Assembly (NCBI GenBank): GCA_027490925.1
Contig: JAIXXF010000033.1
Span: 1 to 64,000 of the forward strand
Source: Comamonadaceae bacterium
GTDB taxonomy: Bacteria > Pseudomonadota > Gammaproteobacteria > Burkholderiales > Burkholderiaceae_C
Length of the DNA stretch: 64,000 nucleotides
Direction of reading: 5' to 3'
The first letter of the stretch is position 1, and every line of letters starts with the position of its first letter. Positions 48,478 to 57,054 of this stretch are shown one piece after another. The position numbers and the translations under genes are program-made. The notes beneath the pieces were generated by a model. The model ran no database searches, was not told the DNA's origin, and was given only the letters and a program-made list of their open reading frames with translations.

Positions 48478-50010
48478 ATGACCCAGTACAACCTTTACGC
48501 CGCCTTGCGCGCCGCCTTTCCTGCAGACCTCGATTCGACCGCGGTGGAGACCACCGGTACGGCGGGCGAGCCGTTGCTCTACACGTGGCGCGACCTTGAT
48601 CGCGGCAGCGCAATGATCGCCAACTTGCTGGCCGCGCTGGAGCTGCCACCGGGTGTGCGAATTGCGGTGCAGGTCGACAAGTCGGTCGAAGCCATGATGC
48701 TCTACCTCGCCACCCTGCGGGCGGGCCATGTGTTCTTGCCGCTCAACACCGCCTACCAAAGCGGCGAGATCGGTTACTTCATCGACAACGCCGAACCCGC
48801 GGTCGTGGTGTGCACCCCGAACAACTTTGGCTGGGTCAGCAAGATCGCCTTCACCGCAGGCACCCGGCACGTGTTCACCCTGGGCGACGACCGCAGCGGT
48901 TCCCTGTTGCAGCGCGCGGCACTGTGCCCCGATGACCAGGTGCCAGTGGAGCGGGCCGCCGACGATCTGGCCGCCATCCTCTACACCAGCGGCACCACGG
49001 GCCGCAGCAAGGGCGCGATGCTCACACACGGCAACTTGTTGTCCAACGCGCAGGTGCTGCAGCAGGTCTGGGGCTGGGTGCCGGGCGATGTGCTGATCCA
49101 CGCCTTGCCCATCTTCCATGTGCATGGGTTGTTCGTGGCCATCCACGGCGCGCTGCTCAACGGCAGCAAGATGATTTGGTTCGCCAAGTTCGACCCCCAG
49201 GCGGTGCTGCAGGCCATGCCGCGCGCCAGCGTGTTCATGGGGGTGCCCACCCTTTACGTGCGGCTGCTGCAGGAGCCTGGCCTCAACCCGGCGGTGGCCG
49301 GGAACATGCGCCTGTTCATTGCCGGTTCTGCACCGCTGCTCATCGAGACATTCCAAGCCTGGCAGCGCCGAACCGGGCACACGATCTTGGAACGCTATGG
49401 CATGAGCGAGACCATCATGTTGACCTCCAACCCCTACACCGGCGGGGAACGGCGTGGCGGTACGGTGGGTTTCCCGTTGCCTGGTGTGCAGCTGCGGGTG
49501 CGTAACGAACAGGGCGTCGGTTGCGCGGTGAACGAGATCGGCGGGATCGAGGTCAAGGGCCCCAATGTGTTCAAAGGCTACTGGCGCATGCCAGAGAAAA
49601 CCGCCGAAGAGTTCACCCAAGACCTGTTCTTCAAAACCGGTGATGTGGGCAAGGTGGACGCGCAGGGCTATGTCACCATCGTGGGCCGCAGCAAAGACCT
49701 GATCATCAGTGGTGGCTACAACGTGTACCCCGCCGAGATCGAAGGCGTGATCAACGACTTCCCCGGCGTGGCCGAGAGCGCGGTGGTGGGGGTGCCCCAT
49801 CCCGACTTTGGCGAGGTGGGCGTGGCGGTGGTGGTGGCCAAGCTCGGTGCGGCGTTGGACGGCACGGCCATGCTGGCCCACCTGAAGACCACGCTGGCGA
49901 ACTTCAAAGTGCCCAAGCGGGTGGACGTGGTGACCGATTTGCCCCGCAACACCATGGGCAAGGTGCAAAAAAACCTGCTGCGCGAGGCCTACAAGCACCT
50001 GTTTGCATGA
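48478..50010 (+). CDS. malonyl-CoA synthetase-like acyl-CoA ligase (MatB-type)
   Basis: AMP-forming acyl-CoA synthetase, 510 residues. The ATP motif YTSGTTGRSKGAMLTHGN (about 173-190) and adenylation core ILERYGMSETIML (about 302-314) are present. The Asp-containing TGDVG and C-terminal hinge GRSKDLIISGGYNVYPAEIE are intact, and the catalytic Lys is in NTMGKVQKN. Resemblance is to malonyl-CoA synthetase MatB; the specific substrate is inferred. Probably one transcript with the Bug and hydratase genes, forming a dicarboxylate activation module. Confidence 0.82.
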   Translation: MTQYNLYAALRAAFPADLDSTAVETTGTAGEPLLYTWRDLDRGSAMIANLLAALELPPGVRIAVQVDKSVEAMMLYLATLRAGHVFLPLNTAYQSGEIGYFIDNAEPAVVVCTPNNFGWVSKIAFTAGTRHVFTLGDDRSGSLLQRAALCPDDQVPVERAADDLAAILYTSGTTGRSKGAMLTHGNLLSNAQVLQQVWGWVPGDVLIHALPIFHVHGLFVAIHGALLNGSKMIWFAKFDPQAVLQAMPRASVFMGVPTLYVRLLQEPGLNPAVAGNMRLFIAGSAPLLIETFQAWQRRTGHTILERYGMSETIMLTSNPYTGGERRGGTVGFPLPGVQLRVRNEQGVGCAVNEIGGIEVKGPNVFKGYWRMPEKTAEEFTQDLFFKTGDVGKVDAQGYVTIVGRSKDLIISGGYNVYPAEIEGVINDFPGVAESAVVGVPHPDFGEVGVAVVVAKLGAALDGTAMLAHLKTTLANFKVPKRVDVVTDLPRNTMGKVQKNLLREAYKHLFA

Positions 50011-50054
50011 GGTCGCCCCTGTGTGGCCGGACCTGGAGCGTGCGATCCTGCAGA

Positions 50055-50873
50055 TCAGACCGTCGTCAGGCCCTTGTAGAGCATGTAGGCGGCCAGCAGG
50101 TACAAGATGCTAGCGAACACCCGCTTGAGCTTTTTGACCGGTAGTTTGTGCGCCACCTTGGCGCCCAGCGGTGCGGTCAGCACGCTGCAGCTGGCGATCA
50201 CCCCCAGCGCGGGCAGCCAGATGTAGCCAAACGAGTACGGTGGCAGGTCTTGAACGCCTTGTCCGCTGATCGCATAACCCAGCACATTGGCCAGTGCGAT
50301 CGGAAAACCCAGCGCCGCGCTGGTGGCGACCGCGTGGTGGATGGCCACGTTGCACCAGGTCATGAACGGCACGCTGACGAAGCCGCCGCCCGCACCCACC
50401 AGACCCGATAAAAACCCGATCACGCCACCAGCCGCCAGTTGCCCCGGCACGCCGGGCATTTGCCGGGTGGGCGCAGGCTTTTTGTCCAAGAACATCTGGG
50501 TGGCCGAGAAGCTCACAAAGGCAGCGAAGAACAGCGCGAGCCACGAGCCCTTGAGGACGGCGAACACGCCCAGGCTGCCGACCATGCTGCCCAGCACAAT
50601 TCCTGGCGCCAGCCCCTTGACCAGATTCCAGCGCACTGCGCCTCGGCGGTGGTGGGCGCGCACGCTGGAAATCGAGGTGAAGATGATGGTCGCCATGGAG
50701 GTCGCGATCGCCATCTTGACCGCCAGGTCGGGCGCGACACCCCGACCCGACACGATGAAGGTGATGAAGGGCACCATCAACATGCCGCCCCCGATACCCA
50801 ACAGGCCAGCGAGGAAGCCGCTGCCCAGTCCGAGCAGCGCGAGTTCAACGATCAGGATCGGGTCAAAAGGCAT
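50055..50873 (-). CDS. TauE/SafE-family sulfite/sulfonate exporter-like permease
   Basis: A 272-residue membrane protein with about eight helices and two related halves, each starting with a Gly-rich motif (GSGFLAGLLGIGGGMLMVPF; GFLSGLVGAGGGFVSVPFM). This is the TauE/SafE pattern. The ATG at 50873 is preferred because codons further up are Pro-rich, and the open frame continues into the 6S RNA gene. Substrate unknown. Confidence 0.88.
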   Translation of the reverse strand: MPFDPILIVELALLGLGSGFLAGLLGIGGGMLMVPFITFIVSGRGVAPDLAVKMAIATSMATIIFTSISSVRAHHRRGAVRWNLVKGLAPGIVLGSMVGSLGVFAVLKGSWLALFFAAFVSFSATQMFLDKKPAPTRQMPGVPGQLAAGGVIGFLSGLVGAGGGFVSVPFMTWCNVAIHHAVATSAALGFPIALANVLGYAISGQGVQDLPPYSFGYIWLPALGVIASCSVLTAPLGAKVAHKLPVKKLKRVFASILYLLAAYMLYKGLTTV

Positions 50874-50937
50874 GGGGTTGGGCGCTGGCGAGGGCAGCGC
50901 AGGTGGCTGTATGAGTGGCTGGGCGAGGGGTGGGGGT

Positions 50938-51110
50938 GTCTGCGGTCGCCACCGAGCCGTCATCCTGAACGCAGGGTTCAGGTGGGCGAGGGCAGCCAGA
51001 CTTCGGGTTCATCTGACGCGAGATGATCACACCCGTCGGGCGATGTACCAAGCCCGTGCTCTAAGAGCATTGGTTCAAGGAAATATAAAGCCCAGCATGC
51101 GACCGCAGAC
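50938..51110 (-). ncRNA. ssrS: 6S RNA (ssrS)
   Basis: About 173 nt on the minus strand, immediately downstream of zapA, the classic ssrS location. The ends GTCTGCGGTCGC (51110-51099) and GCGACCGCAGAC (50949-50938) form a perfect 12-bp closing stem. A -10 box TACAAT (51122-51117) lies 7 bp before the proposed 5' G. The interior contains further short helices, such as TCATCT/AGATGA. 6S RNA binds sigma70-RNA polymerase in stationary phase. The call rests on synteny, closing stem and promoter; the central bubble was not modelled. Confidence 0.82.
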
Positions 51111-51116
51111 CGAGCC

Positions 51117-51122
51117 ATTGTA
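51117..51122 (-). promoter_or_regulatory. -10 element of the 6S RNA promoter
   Basis: TACAAT on the minus strand, 6 nt before the first paired G of the 6S closing stem. The -35 region falls in the end of zapA and is a poor match, so the promoter may depend mostly on the -10. Confidence 0.55.
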
Positions 51123-51147
51123 GGCTTTGCCCACGCGCCGCATGGGC

Positions 51148-51504
51148 TCACAGCAACCGCCCGTCTTCGCCCAGCACTTGGTCCAGGCGGGCGATCAGCT
51201 GGGTCAGGCGCGGGTCGGCCTCGACGGGGTTGGCCGATGGCGCTGTCGTTGGGGTGTCTGCTTCCGAAGTGGGTGTGTTGTGTCGCACAGCGGGACCGCC
51301 GGGCGCGGGCTCAGGCACCTCGAACGCGAGGTTCAGCGCCGCCAGCACCGCGATGCGGTCGCGCGCCTTGACCTTGCCCGCATCGCGGATCTTGCACATC
51401 GCGGTGTCCACTTTTTCCACCGCGTCGAGCAGTTTGCCGTCGCCGCCTTCGGGGCAGCCCAGCAGGTAGCTCTGTCCCATGATTTGCACTTCGAGCTGTT
51501 TCAT
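51148..51504 (-). CDS. zapA: cell division protein ZapA
   Basis: FtsZ-ring crosslinking protein, 118 residues. The ZapA N-terminus is clear (KQLEVQIMGQSYLLGCPEGG), followed by a helical coiled-coil region with ARDRIAVLAALNLAFE. A Pro/Ala-rich linker and a terminal helix (about 95-118) form an extension compared with E. coli ZapA. It overlaps the zapB-like gene by four bases and is followed by 6S RNA. Confidence 0.92.
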   Translation of the reverse strand: MKQLEVQIMGQSYLLGCPEGGDGKLLDAVEKVDTAMCKIRDAGKVKARDRIAVLAALNLAFEVPEPAPGGPAVRHNTPTSEADTPTTAPSANPVEADPRLTQLIARLDQVLGEDGRLL

Positions 51505-51722
51505 GCTGGGTCCTTGGGCGCCGTGTCACTGGGCAGCTTGTCCAGCAGGGCCTCGACCCGGCCACGCGCGGCGTTGAGCCTAGACTGCAGGGCGTCGCGT
51601 TCCTGGAGGGCGGCCTCCAGCCGCGCGTTCAACAAGTCGTTGGTGCGTTGCAGTTCTTCGTAGCGCACCAACAGGCGTTCCACCCGGTCAGCGATTTGGT
51701 CGATTTGTTCGGATTGCAGCAT
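51501..51722 (-). CDS. ZapB-like coiled-coil protein (TIGR02449-like)
   Basis: A 73-residue protein that is nearly all heptad-type coiled coil (IDQIADRVERLLVRYEELQ; LEAALQERDALQSRLNAAR). It precedes zapA with a four-base overlap, so it is a likely ZapA partner at the division ring. Confidence 0.82.
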   Translation of the reverse strand: MLQSEQIDQIADRVERLLVRYEELQRTNDLLNARLEAALQERDALQSRLNAARGRVEALLDKLPSDTAPKDPA

Positions 51723-51774
51723 GTTTCAAGTCATTTTAGGGGTGGTGTGGGGAATGCCCTCTAAAATGGTGGTG

Positions 51775-52003
51775 TTGGTGCTCGCGGTGTGGTTCACATG
51801 CCGCAGTTCAACGGGAAGCAGGGGGGAAGGCCATCGAGGTCAACCTAACCTGCGCTGCCCCCGCAACGGTAAGTGGACGAGACGGGCCACGGCCACACGC
51901 CAAACCCGAATCCGCTGACATCCATGCCACTGGTCGGGCCATTCCAAAAATGGCCCGGCTGGGAAGGCGATGCCAGTCGCTCCACCAGCCCGGATACCGG
52001 CCA
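51775..52003 (+). promoter_or_regulatory. cobalamin (AdoCbl) riboswitch
   Basis: Upstream of btuB. Core motifs are in order: AACGGGAA (51810-51817), CTGCCCCCGCAACGGTAA (51855-51872), the B12-box part GCCACTG (51926-51932), GGGAAGGC (51961-51968) and GCCCGGATACCGGCC (51988-52002). A hairpin GGGCCATT-loop-AATGGCCC lies between. It should shut off the downstream cobalamin uptake and salvage genes when cobalamin is plentiful. The 370 bp between zapB-like and btuB hold this element, with no gene. Confidence 0.95.
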
Positions 52004-52092
52004 ACATAGCGGTCGTGCGCCCCGAGCGTGCGGTCTTGACGCCCATGCACCGGCGGGGAAGCCGGTGAGGGTCCATCACTGGTTGAACTTTC

Positions 52093-53943
52093 ATGTTGTT
52101 TCGCACCCGCGCGGTTCTGCGCACTGGCCATTTGGTCCCTGTTTCTGTGGTCCTGTCTGCCATGGTTTTCTCGTCGTTCACAACCCCGCTGGGCGCCCAA
52201 ACCCCAGCCCCGCGCTTGTCAGAGACGGTCATCACCGCGACGCGCACCGCCACCCGCGTGGACGAGCTCGTCAGCGACGTGACGGTGGTGGACCGCGCCG
52301 CGATCGAGGCGTCGACTGCGCGCTCATTGAGTGAGTTGCTGGCCCGCCAAGCGGGCGTGCAGGTGGGGTCGAACGGTGGTTTGGGAAAGCTCTCATCGGT
52401 GTTCATCCGAGGCAGCGAGAGCCGACACACCATTTTGCTGATCGATGGTGTGCGCTTTGGCTCGGCCACCACTGGCGCGCCCAATTTCGACAACATTCCG
52501 GTGGACATGATCGAGCGGATCGAAGTGCTTAAAGGCCCAGCCTCGGCCCTCTACGGCAGCGAGGGCGTGGGCGGCGTGGTTCAGGTGTTCACCCGGCGCG
52601 GCGCGGCGGGCTACGCACCCTACGCCACCGCCACGGTGGGCAGTGAGTCGCACCTGACCCTGGCGGCGGGTGCGTCGGGCGGCGGGGGTGGGTTGCAATA
52701 CGCCTTTGGTGTGCAAAAACTGCGTGAGAAGGGCTTTTCGTCCACCAACCCCAAAGCGCTGTTCGGCAATTTCAACCCCGACCGCGACAGCTTCAAGCAG
52801 GAATCGGTGTCGGGCTCGATCACCCAACAACTGGCGTCGGACTGGTCGGTACATGCCAGTTTGTTGCATGCCGACGGTGCGACCGAGGGCGACGACGGCC
52901 CAGGCCGCCAAACCATCACCGACATCCGCACCCAGGTGGTCAGCCTCGGGCTCAAGGGCCGGGTGGTCACTGGGTGGGACACCGAGTGGCGGGTCAGCAC
53001 CAGCGCTGACGAGGCCAACGCGGTGGTGTCGGCCTTTCCCGGTGCGTTCAACACCCGGCAGAACGAATTCGCCTGGCAAAACAACGTGACCACACCGATC
53101 GGGGTGGTGGTCGCGGGTCTGGAGCGGCGCGAGCAGCGGGTGGACTCGGACACGCCCTACGACGTGACCGAGCGCGCGATCAACTCCGGTTTCCTGGGGC
53201 TGAGCGGCAGCCGCGCGGGCCACAGCTGGCAAGCCAACGTACGGCGGGACAGCAACTCCCAGTTCGGCAGCAGCAACACCTTCTTCGCGGGCTACGCTTA
53301 CCAGCTGTCCCCGGCCTGGCGCGCGCAGCTCGGCCACGGCACCAGTTTTGTGGCGCCGTCGTTCAACCAGTTGTATTTCCCCAACTTCGGCAACCCCAGC
53401 CTGTTGCCAGAGCGTGGACGCAACACCGATGTGGGGGTGGCCTACACCCAGGGCATGCACGAGTGGAAGCTGGTGCGGTTTGACAACAAAATCCGCGGCT
53501 TCATCACCAACACCACCATCGCGGCCAACATCCCGCGCGCCCGCATCGACGGCTGGACCCTGTCGCACGACGGCCGATTCGATCGGCTGCACCTGCGAGG
53601 CGCAGTGGACGTGCTGGACCCTCGCAACCAACTGACGGGCCGCCTGCTGCCGCGCCGCGCCGAGCGGCAGTTCAACCTGTCGGGCGACTACACGGTCGGC
53701 CCGTGGCAATACGGCACCGCCCTGTTGTACGTGGGCGACCGCTTCGACGACGCGGCCAACACCCCGGCCCGTGCGCTGCCCAGTTTCCTGACGGTCGACC
53801 TGAACGCGGCGTATACGCTGAGCAAAGCCTGGAAGTTGCAGGCCTCGCTCAACAACCTGACCGACCGACAGTACGAAACGGCCTACGGCTTTAACCAGCC
53901 CGGCCGCTCTGTCTACCTCACGCTGCGTTACACGCCGAAGTGA
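52093..53943 (+). CDS. btuB: TonB-dependent cobalamin receptor BtuB
   Basis: Outer-membrane corrinoid transporter, 616 residues. The signal peptide covers about 1-35 (LGAQ-T) with a TonB-box-like ETVITATRT (about 44-52). The plug domain has VFIRGSESRHTILLIDGVRFG, and a 22-stranded barrel follows to YLTLRYTPK. The BtuB assignment is strengthened by the riboswitch just upstream and the B12 genes downstream. The terminal residue is Lys rather than the common aromatic, a small oddity. Confidence 0.93.
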   Translation: MLFRTRAVLRTGHLVPVSVVLSAMVFSSFTTPLGAQTPAPRLSETVITATRTATRVDELVSDVTVVDRAAIEASTARSLSELLARQAGVQVGSNGGLGKLSSVFIRGSESRHTILLIDGVRFGSATTGAPNFDNIPVDMIERIEVLKGPASALYGSEGVGGVVQVFTRRGAAGYAPYATATVGSESHLTLAAGASGGGGGLQYAFGVQKLREKGFSSTNPKALFGNFNPDRDSFKQESVSGSITQQLASDWSVHASLLHADGATEGDDGPGRQTITDIRTQVVSLGLKGRVVTGWDTEWRVSTSADEANAVVSAFPGAFNTRQNEFAWQNNVTTPIGVVVAGLERREQRVDSDTPYDVTERAINSGFLGLSGSRAGHSWQANVRRDSNSQFGSSNTFFAGYAYQLSPAWRAQLGHGTSFVAPSFNQLYFPNFGNPSLLPERGRNTDVGVAYTQGMHEWKLVRFDNKIRGFITNTTIAANIPRARIDGWTLSHDGRFDRLHLRGAVDVLDPRNQLTGRLLPRRAERQFNLSGDYTVGPWQYGTALLYVGDRFDDAANTPARALPSFLTVDLNAAYTLSKAWKLQASLNNLTDRQYETAYGFNQPGRSVYLTLRYTPK

Positions 53944-53983
53944 GCGCGACCTTGTCCTTCCCCCGCGCCGACCCGACCACCCC

Positions 53984-54802
53984 ATGACCGAACGCTTCGC
54001 TTTCCCGAGCGGTCCGCAGCGCATCGTTTGCCTGACGGAAGAAACCACCGAGTGGCTTTACCTGTTGGGGGAAGAAACGCGCATCGTCGGCATTTCTGGC
54101 TACACAGTCCGGCCCCGGCGTGCACGGGATGAGAAGCCCAAAGTCAGTGCGTTCTTGAGCGCCAAGATCGACAAGATCCTCGCGCTGCAACCCGATTGCG
54201 TGTTCGGTTTCTCCGACCTGCAGGCCGACATCGCGTCGGCACTGATCCGCCACGGTGTCCAGGTGACGGTGTTCAACCAGCGCAGCGTGACCGAGATCTT
54301 CAGCATGCTGTGCCAGGTGGCGGCCATGGTCGGCCAGGCCGAACGCGGACTGGCCTTGCTGGCCGACATGCGCGAAGGGCTCGCCAAGATCCAGGACGCG
54401 GCCGCCGCCTTGCCCCGGAGACCCCGCATCTACTTTGAAGAGTGGGACGAGCCGCACATCAGCGCCATCGCCTGGGTGTCAGAGTTGATGGGCATTGCCG
54501 GTGGTGACGACTGCTTCCCGGAGCTGGCCAAGGAGTCGCTGGGTAAGCACCGCATCATCGCCAGCGGCGACGAGGTGGTGCGGCGTGCGCCCGACATCAT
54601 CGTTGGCTCTTGGTGCGGCAAGAAATTCCGCGCCGAGAAGGTGGCGGCTCGGGCGGGTTGGGAGAACGTGCCCGCTGTCAAGAACCGGCAGCTGTTCGAG
54701 GTCAAGTCCGCCGACATCTTGCAGCCTGGGCCCGCCGCCCTCACCGATGGCGTGACACAACTGCACCACATCGTCATGAACTGGGCGCGCGACCATGCGT
54801 GA
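53984..54802 (+). CDS. cobalamin-binding-like protein of the BtuF/helical-backbone family without signal peptide
   Basis: A 272-residue protein of the metal/cobalamin-receptor fold (PQRIVCLTEETTEWLYLLGE; ILALQPDCVFGFSDLQADIA). Unlike the next gene, it has no signal peptide or lipobox: the N-terminus MTERFAFPSG is polar, so it should be cytoplasmic. EEWDEPHISAIAWVSELM and GKKFRAEKVAARAGW are features seen in such stand-alone proteins. It is in the riboswitch-controlled operon, so a role in holding or handing over corrinoid inside the cell is a guess. Confidence 0.78.
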   Translation: MTERFAFPSGPQRIVCLTEETTEWLYLLGEETRIVGISGYTVRPRRARDEKPKVSAFLSAKIDKILALQPDCVFGFSDLQADIASALIRHGVQVTVFNQRSVTEIFSMLCQVAAMVGQAERGLALLADMREGLAKIQDAAAALPRRPRIYFEEWDEPHISAIAWVSELMGIAGGDDCFPELAKESLGKHRIIASGDEVVRRAPDIIVGSWCGKKFRAEKVAARAGWENVPAVKNRQLFEVKSADILQPGPAALTDGVTQLHHIVMNWARDHA

Positions 54803-54940
54803 TGCGCCCGTCACGCCGCGTGCGCCGTGGCATGTCATGACACGGCCGCGCCGAGCGGTGGGGAGGGTATTTTGAATTCACAGCCCGATCACACCAAAAA
54901 CGGCCAATGGGACGTTTTGACGGCCATTCACAAGGCAGAC

Positions 54941-54991
54941 AGCCCTTTAGCCCAGGTCGGTTCTGACGTTGGCGCTATAAAAAACGCAGCG
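54941..54991. repeat. dispersed ~51-bp palindromic element upstream of btuF
   Basis: AGCCCTTTAGCCC (54941-54953), then GCGCTATAAAAAACGCAGCG (54972-54991). The 3' module matches those at 46578 and 31253 (GCTATAnAAAACGCAGCG). It lies inside the open frame before the likely btuF start. Confidence 0.55.
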
Positions 54992-55003
54992 AGTGGCAAC
55001 GCC

Positions 55004-56011
55004 ATGCATGCAGGGCACACGGGGCACGCAGGGTACGCGGTACAACCGGTCGGCGGACCCGTCCCGCTGTCGGTTGGCGCCCCGCGTTTGGCGCTTTGGC
55101 GGTGGGCGGCCTTCGGTGGGGCGGTTTGGGTGTGGGCTTGGATGGCTCTGTTGCCGAGCGCGGCGCAGGCGGCTGGGCCGCAAGGGGCGCAGAGCAGCGC
55201 GGTGCAGGTCACCGATGACCGTGGCGTCACCGTCACATTGCCGCAGGTGCCGCAGCGTGTGGTGAGCCTCTTGCCGTCGCTCACCGAAAGCGTCTGCGAG
55301 TTGGGTCAGTGCCACCGCCTTATCGGGGTGGACCGGTATTCCAACTGGCCCGAGGCGGTGACCCGATTGCCACAAATGGGCGGCGGGCTGGACCCGAACG
55401 TCGAAGCCGTTGTGGCAAGCAAGCCCGACGTCGTGTTACTGGCCACCGCATCCCGCGCCAGCGCCCGGTTGGAGGCGCTGGGCGTGAAGGTGGTGGCGTT
55501 GGAGCCACGCAGCCATGCCGATGTGCAACGGGTCATGCTGACCTTGGGTGCGTTGTTGGCCGTACCGGACGCCGCCCGTGTGTGGCGGACCATCGACTCG
55601 GCCGTGTCGGCCGCCGCGCAGTCATTGCCGCCCCGCGCCAAGGGCACCCGGGTGTACTTTGAAGTCAGCCGCGCGCCCTATGGCGCGGGGACCTCGTCGT
55701 TCATTGGCGAGACCCTGAGCCGTTTGGGGGTGGCCAACATCATCCCGCCCGAGTTGGGGCCTTTCCCCAAGCTCAACCCCGAGTTCGTGGTGCGCGCCAA
55801 CCCCGACCTCATCATGGTCGGGGCGCGCAACGCCGAAGGCATGGCCCAGCGCCCCGGCTGGGACCGTGTCCGCGCGGTGCGCGAGCAGCGCGTGTGTGTG
55901 TTCTCCAGCGAGCAGTCCGACGTGCTGGTGCGGGCCGGTCCCCGCATGGCGGAGGCCGCCCGCATGATGGCGCAGTGCTTGGCCGACAAGACCGCAGGCC
56001 TGCGCCCATGA
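55004..56011 (+). CDS. btuF: periplasmic cobalamin-binding protein BtuF
   Basis: Binding protein of the BtuCDF importer, about 335 residues from ATG 55004. A membrane segment (LALWRWAAFGGAVWVWAWM) ends in a cleavage site AAQA-A at about residues 55-58. The mature fold begins QVTDDRGVTVTLPQVPQRVV with LLPSLTESVCELG, typical of BtuF/FecB-type receptors. The frame is open to ATG 54827, but that extension is encoded largely by a dispersed repeat and looks non-conserved. The stop overlaps btuC (ATGA). Confidence 0.87.
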   Translation: MHAGHTGHAGYAVQPVGGPVPLSVGAPRLALWRWAAFGGAVWVWAWMALLPSAAQAAGPQGAQSSAVQVTDDRGVTVTLPQVPQRVVSLLPSLTESVCELGQCHRLIGVDRYSNWPEAVTRLPQMGGGLDPNVEAVVASKPDVVLLATASRASARLEALGVKVVALEPRSHADVQRVMLTLGALLAVPDAARVWRTIDSAVSAAAQSLPPRAKGTRVYFEVSRAPYGAGTSSFIGETLSRLGVANIIPPELGPFPKLNPEFVVRANPDLIMVGARNAEGMAQRPGWDRVRAVREQRVCVFSSEQSDVLVRAGPRMAEAARMMAQCLADKTAGLRP

Positions 56012-57054
56012 CGCCGCCCACCCCCCAAGTTGGTCGCTCAACCGGCTCACCCCTCGCGCTGTGCGTGCCCAGGGTGCTGGTGGCGGCCTTGCTGTGCCTC
56101 GGCGCTGCACTGGTGCTGCTGGGCGCCGGGGTGGGCAGCACCGGCATGCAGAGTGTGCTGAACGCTTGGCACGACCCGTTGGCCTGGCAAATCGTGTGGG
56201 ACATCCGGCTGCCGCGCACGCTGGGCGCATGGGCGGCCGGTGCCCTTTTGGGTCTGGCGGGCGCGGTGGCCCAAGGCTTGTTCCGTAACCCGTTGGCCGA
56301 CCCGTATTTGCTCGGCAGCGCCTCGGGCGCGTCTCTGGGCGTGGCTGTGGCCCTGCTGTTGTGGGGCGTGTCGGCGGCGGCCACGCCTTGGTTGGTACGC
56401 CTGGGCTTGACTGGTGCCGCCTTTGTGGGCGCCATTGGCGGCGTGCTGCTCACGCTGGTCTTGGCGCGTGGCGTGCAGCACACCCTGCGGCTGCTGCTGG
56501 CCGGTGTGGTCGTGGGTTTTGTGCTGGGCGCCGTGAAAGAACTGATCGGGCTCGCCGCGCCCGACATCTTGTCGGCCATGCAGGCGTTCAATTTGGGCAG
56601 CACCGGTTTTGTGGGCTGGAGCGCTTGCCTGTTGATGGCGGCGGTGTGGGGCATTTGCCAAACCGCTGCTTGGGGTGCGTCGCGGGTACTGGACGCGTTG
56701 TCGCTGGGCGAGGCCACCGCCCACAGCCTGGGCGTGCCCGTGGTGTCGATGCGCGCGGGCTTGATCGTGTTGCTGGCGCTGGCCACTGGCACCGCCGTGG
56801 CCCAGACGGGCTTGATCGCGTTCGTTGGTCTGGCCGCACCGCATTTGGCGCGCAGCTTGGTCAAAACCACCCACGCTTGCCTGCTGCTGCTGGCCAGCCT
56901 GCTGGGTGGTGCGTTGCTTCTGGCGGCCGACATTTTGGCGCGCTGGGTGCTGGCCCCGCAGGAGTTGCCTGTCGGCGTCCTCACCGCCGTGTTGGGAGGC
57001 GGCTACTTGTTGGTGCTGATGCACCGGCGCGGCAGCCCGGGGGGGCAGGTGTGA
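56008..57054 (+). CDS. btuC: cobalamin ABC transporter permease BtuC (FecCD family)
   Basis: A 348-residue permease with about ten helices. FecCD hallmarks are DIRLPRTLGAWAAGALLGLAG, RNPLADPYLLGSASGASLG and GLIAFVGLAAPHLAR. It overlaps btuF and btuD by four bases each. Cobalamin is inferred from the riboswitch and neighbours; the family also imports ferric siderophores and haem. Confidence 0.9.
   Translation: MTPPTPQVGRSTGSPLALCVPRVLVAALLCLGAALVLLGAGVGSTGMQSVLNAWHDPLAWQIVWDIRLPRTLGAWAAGALLGLAGAVAQGLFRNPLADPYLLGSASGASLGVAVALLLWGVSAAATPWLVRLGLTGAAFVGAIGGVLLTLVLARGVQHTLRLLLAGVVVGFVLGAVKELIGLAAPDILSAMQAFNLGSTGFVGWSACLLMAAVWGICQTAAWGASRVLDALSLGEATAHSLGVPVVSMRAGLIVLLALATGTAVAQTGLIAFVGLAAPHLARSLVKTTHACLLLLASLLGGALLLAADILARWVLAPQELPVGVLTAVLGGGYLLVLMHRRGSPGGQV

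Noticed and set aside
50874-50963. 30-codon N-terminal extension of the TauE/SafE gene.
   Set aside because: It is Pro/Gln-rich with no family similarity and reaches into the 6S RNA gene; ATG 50873 fits the family start.
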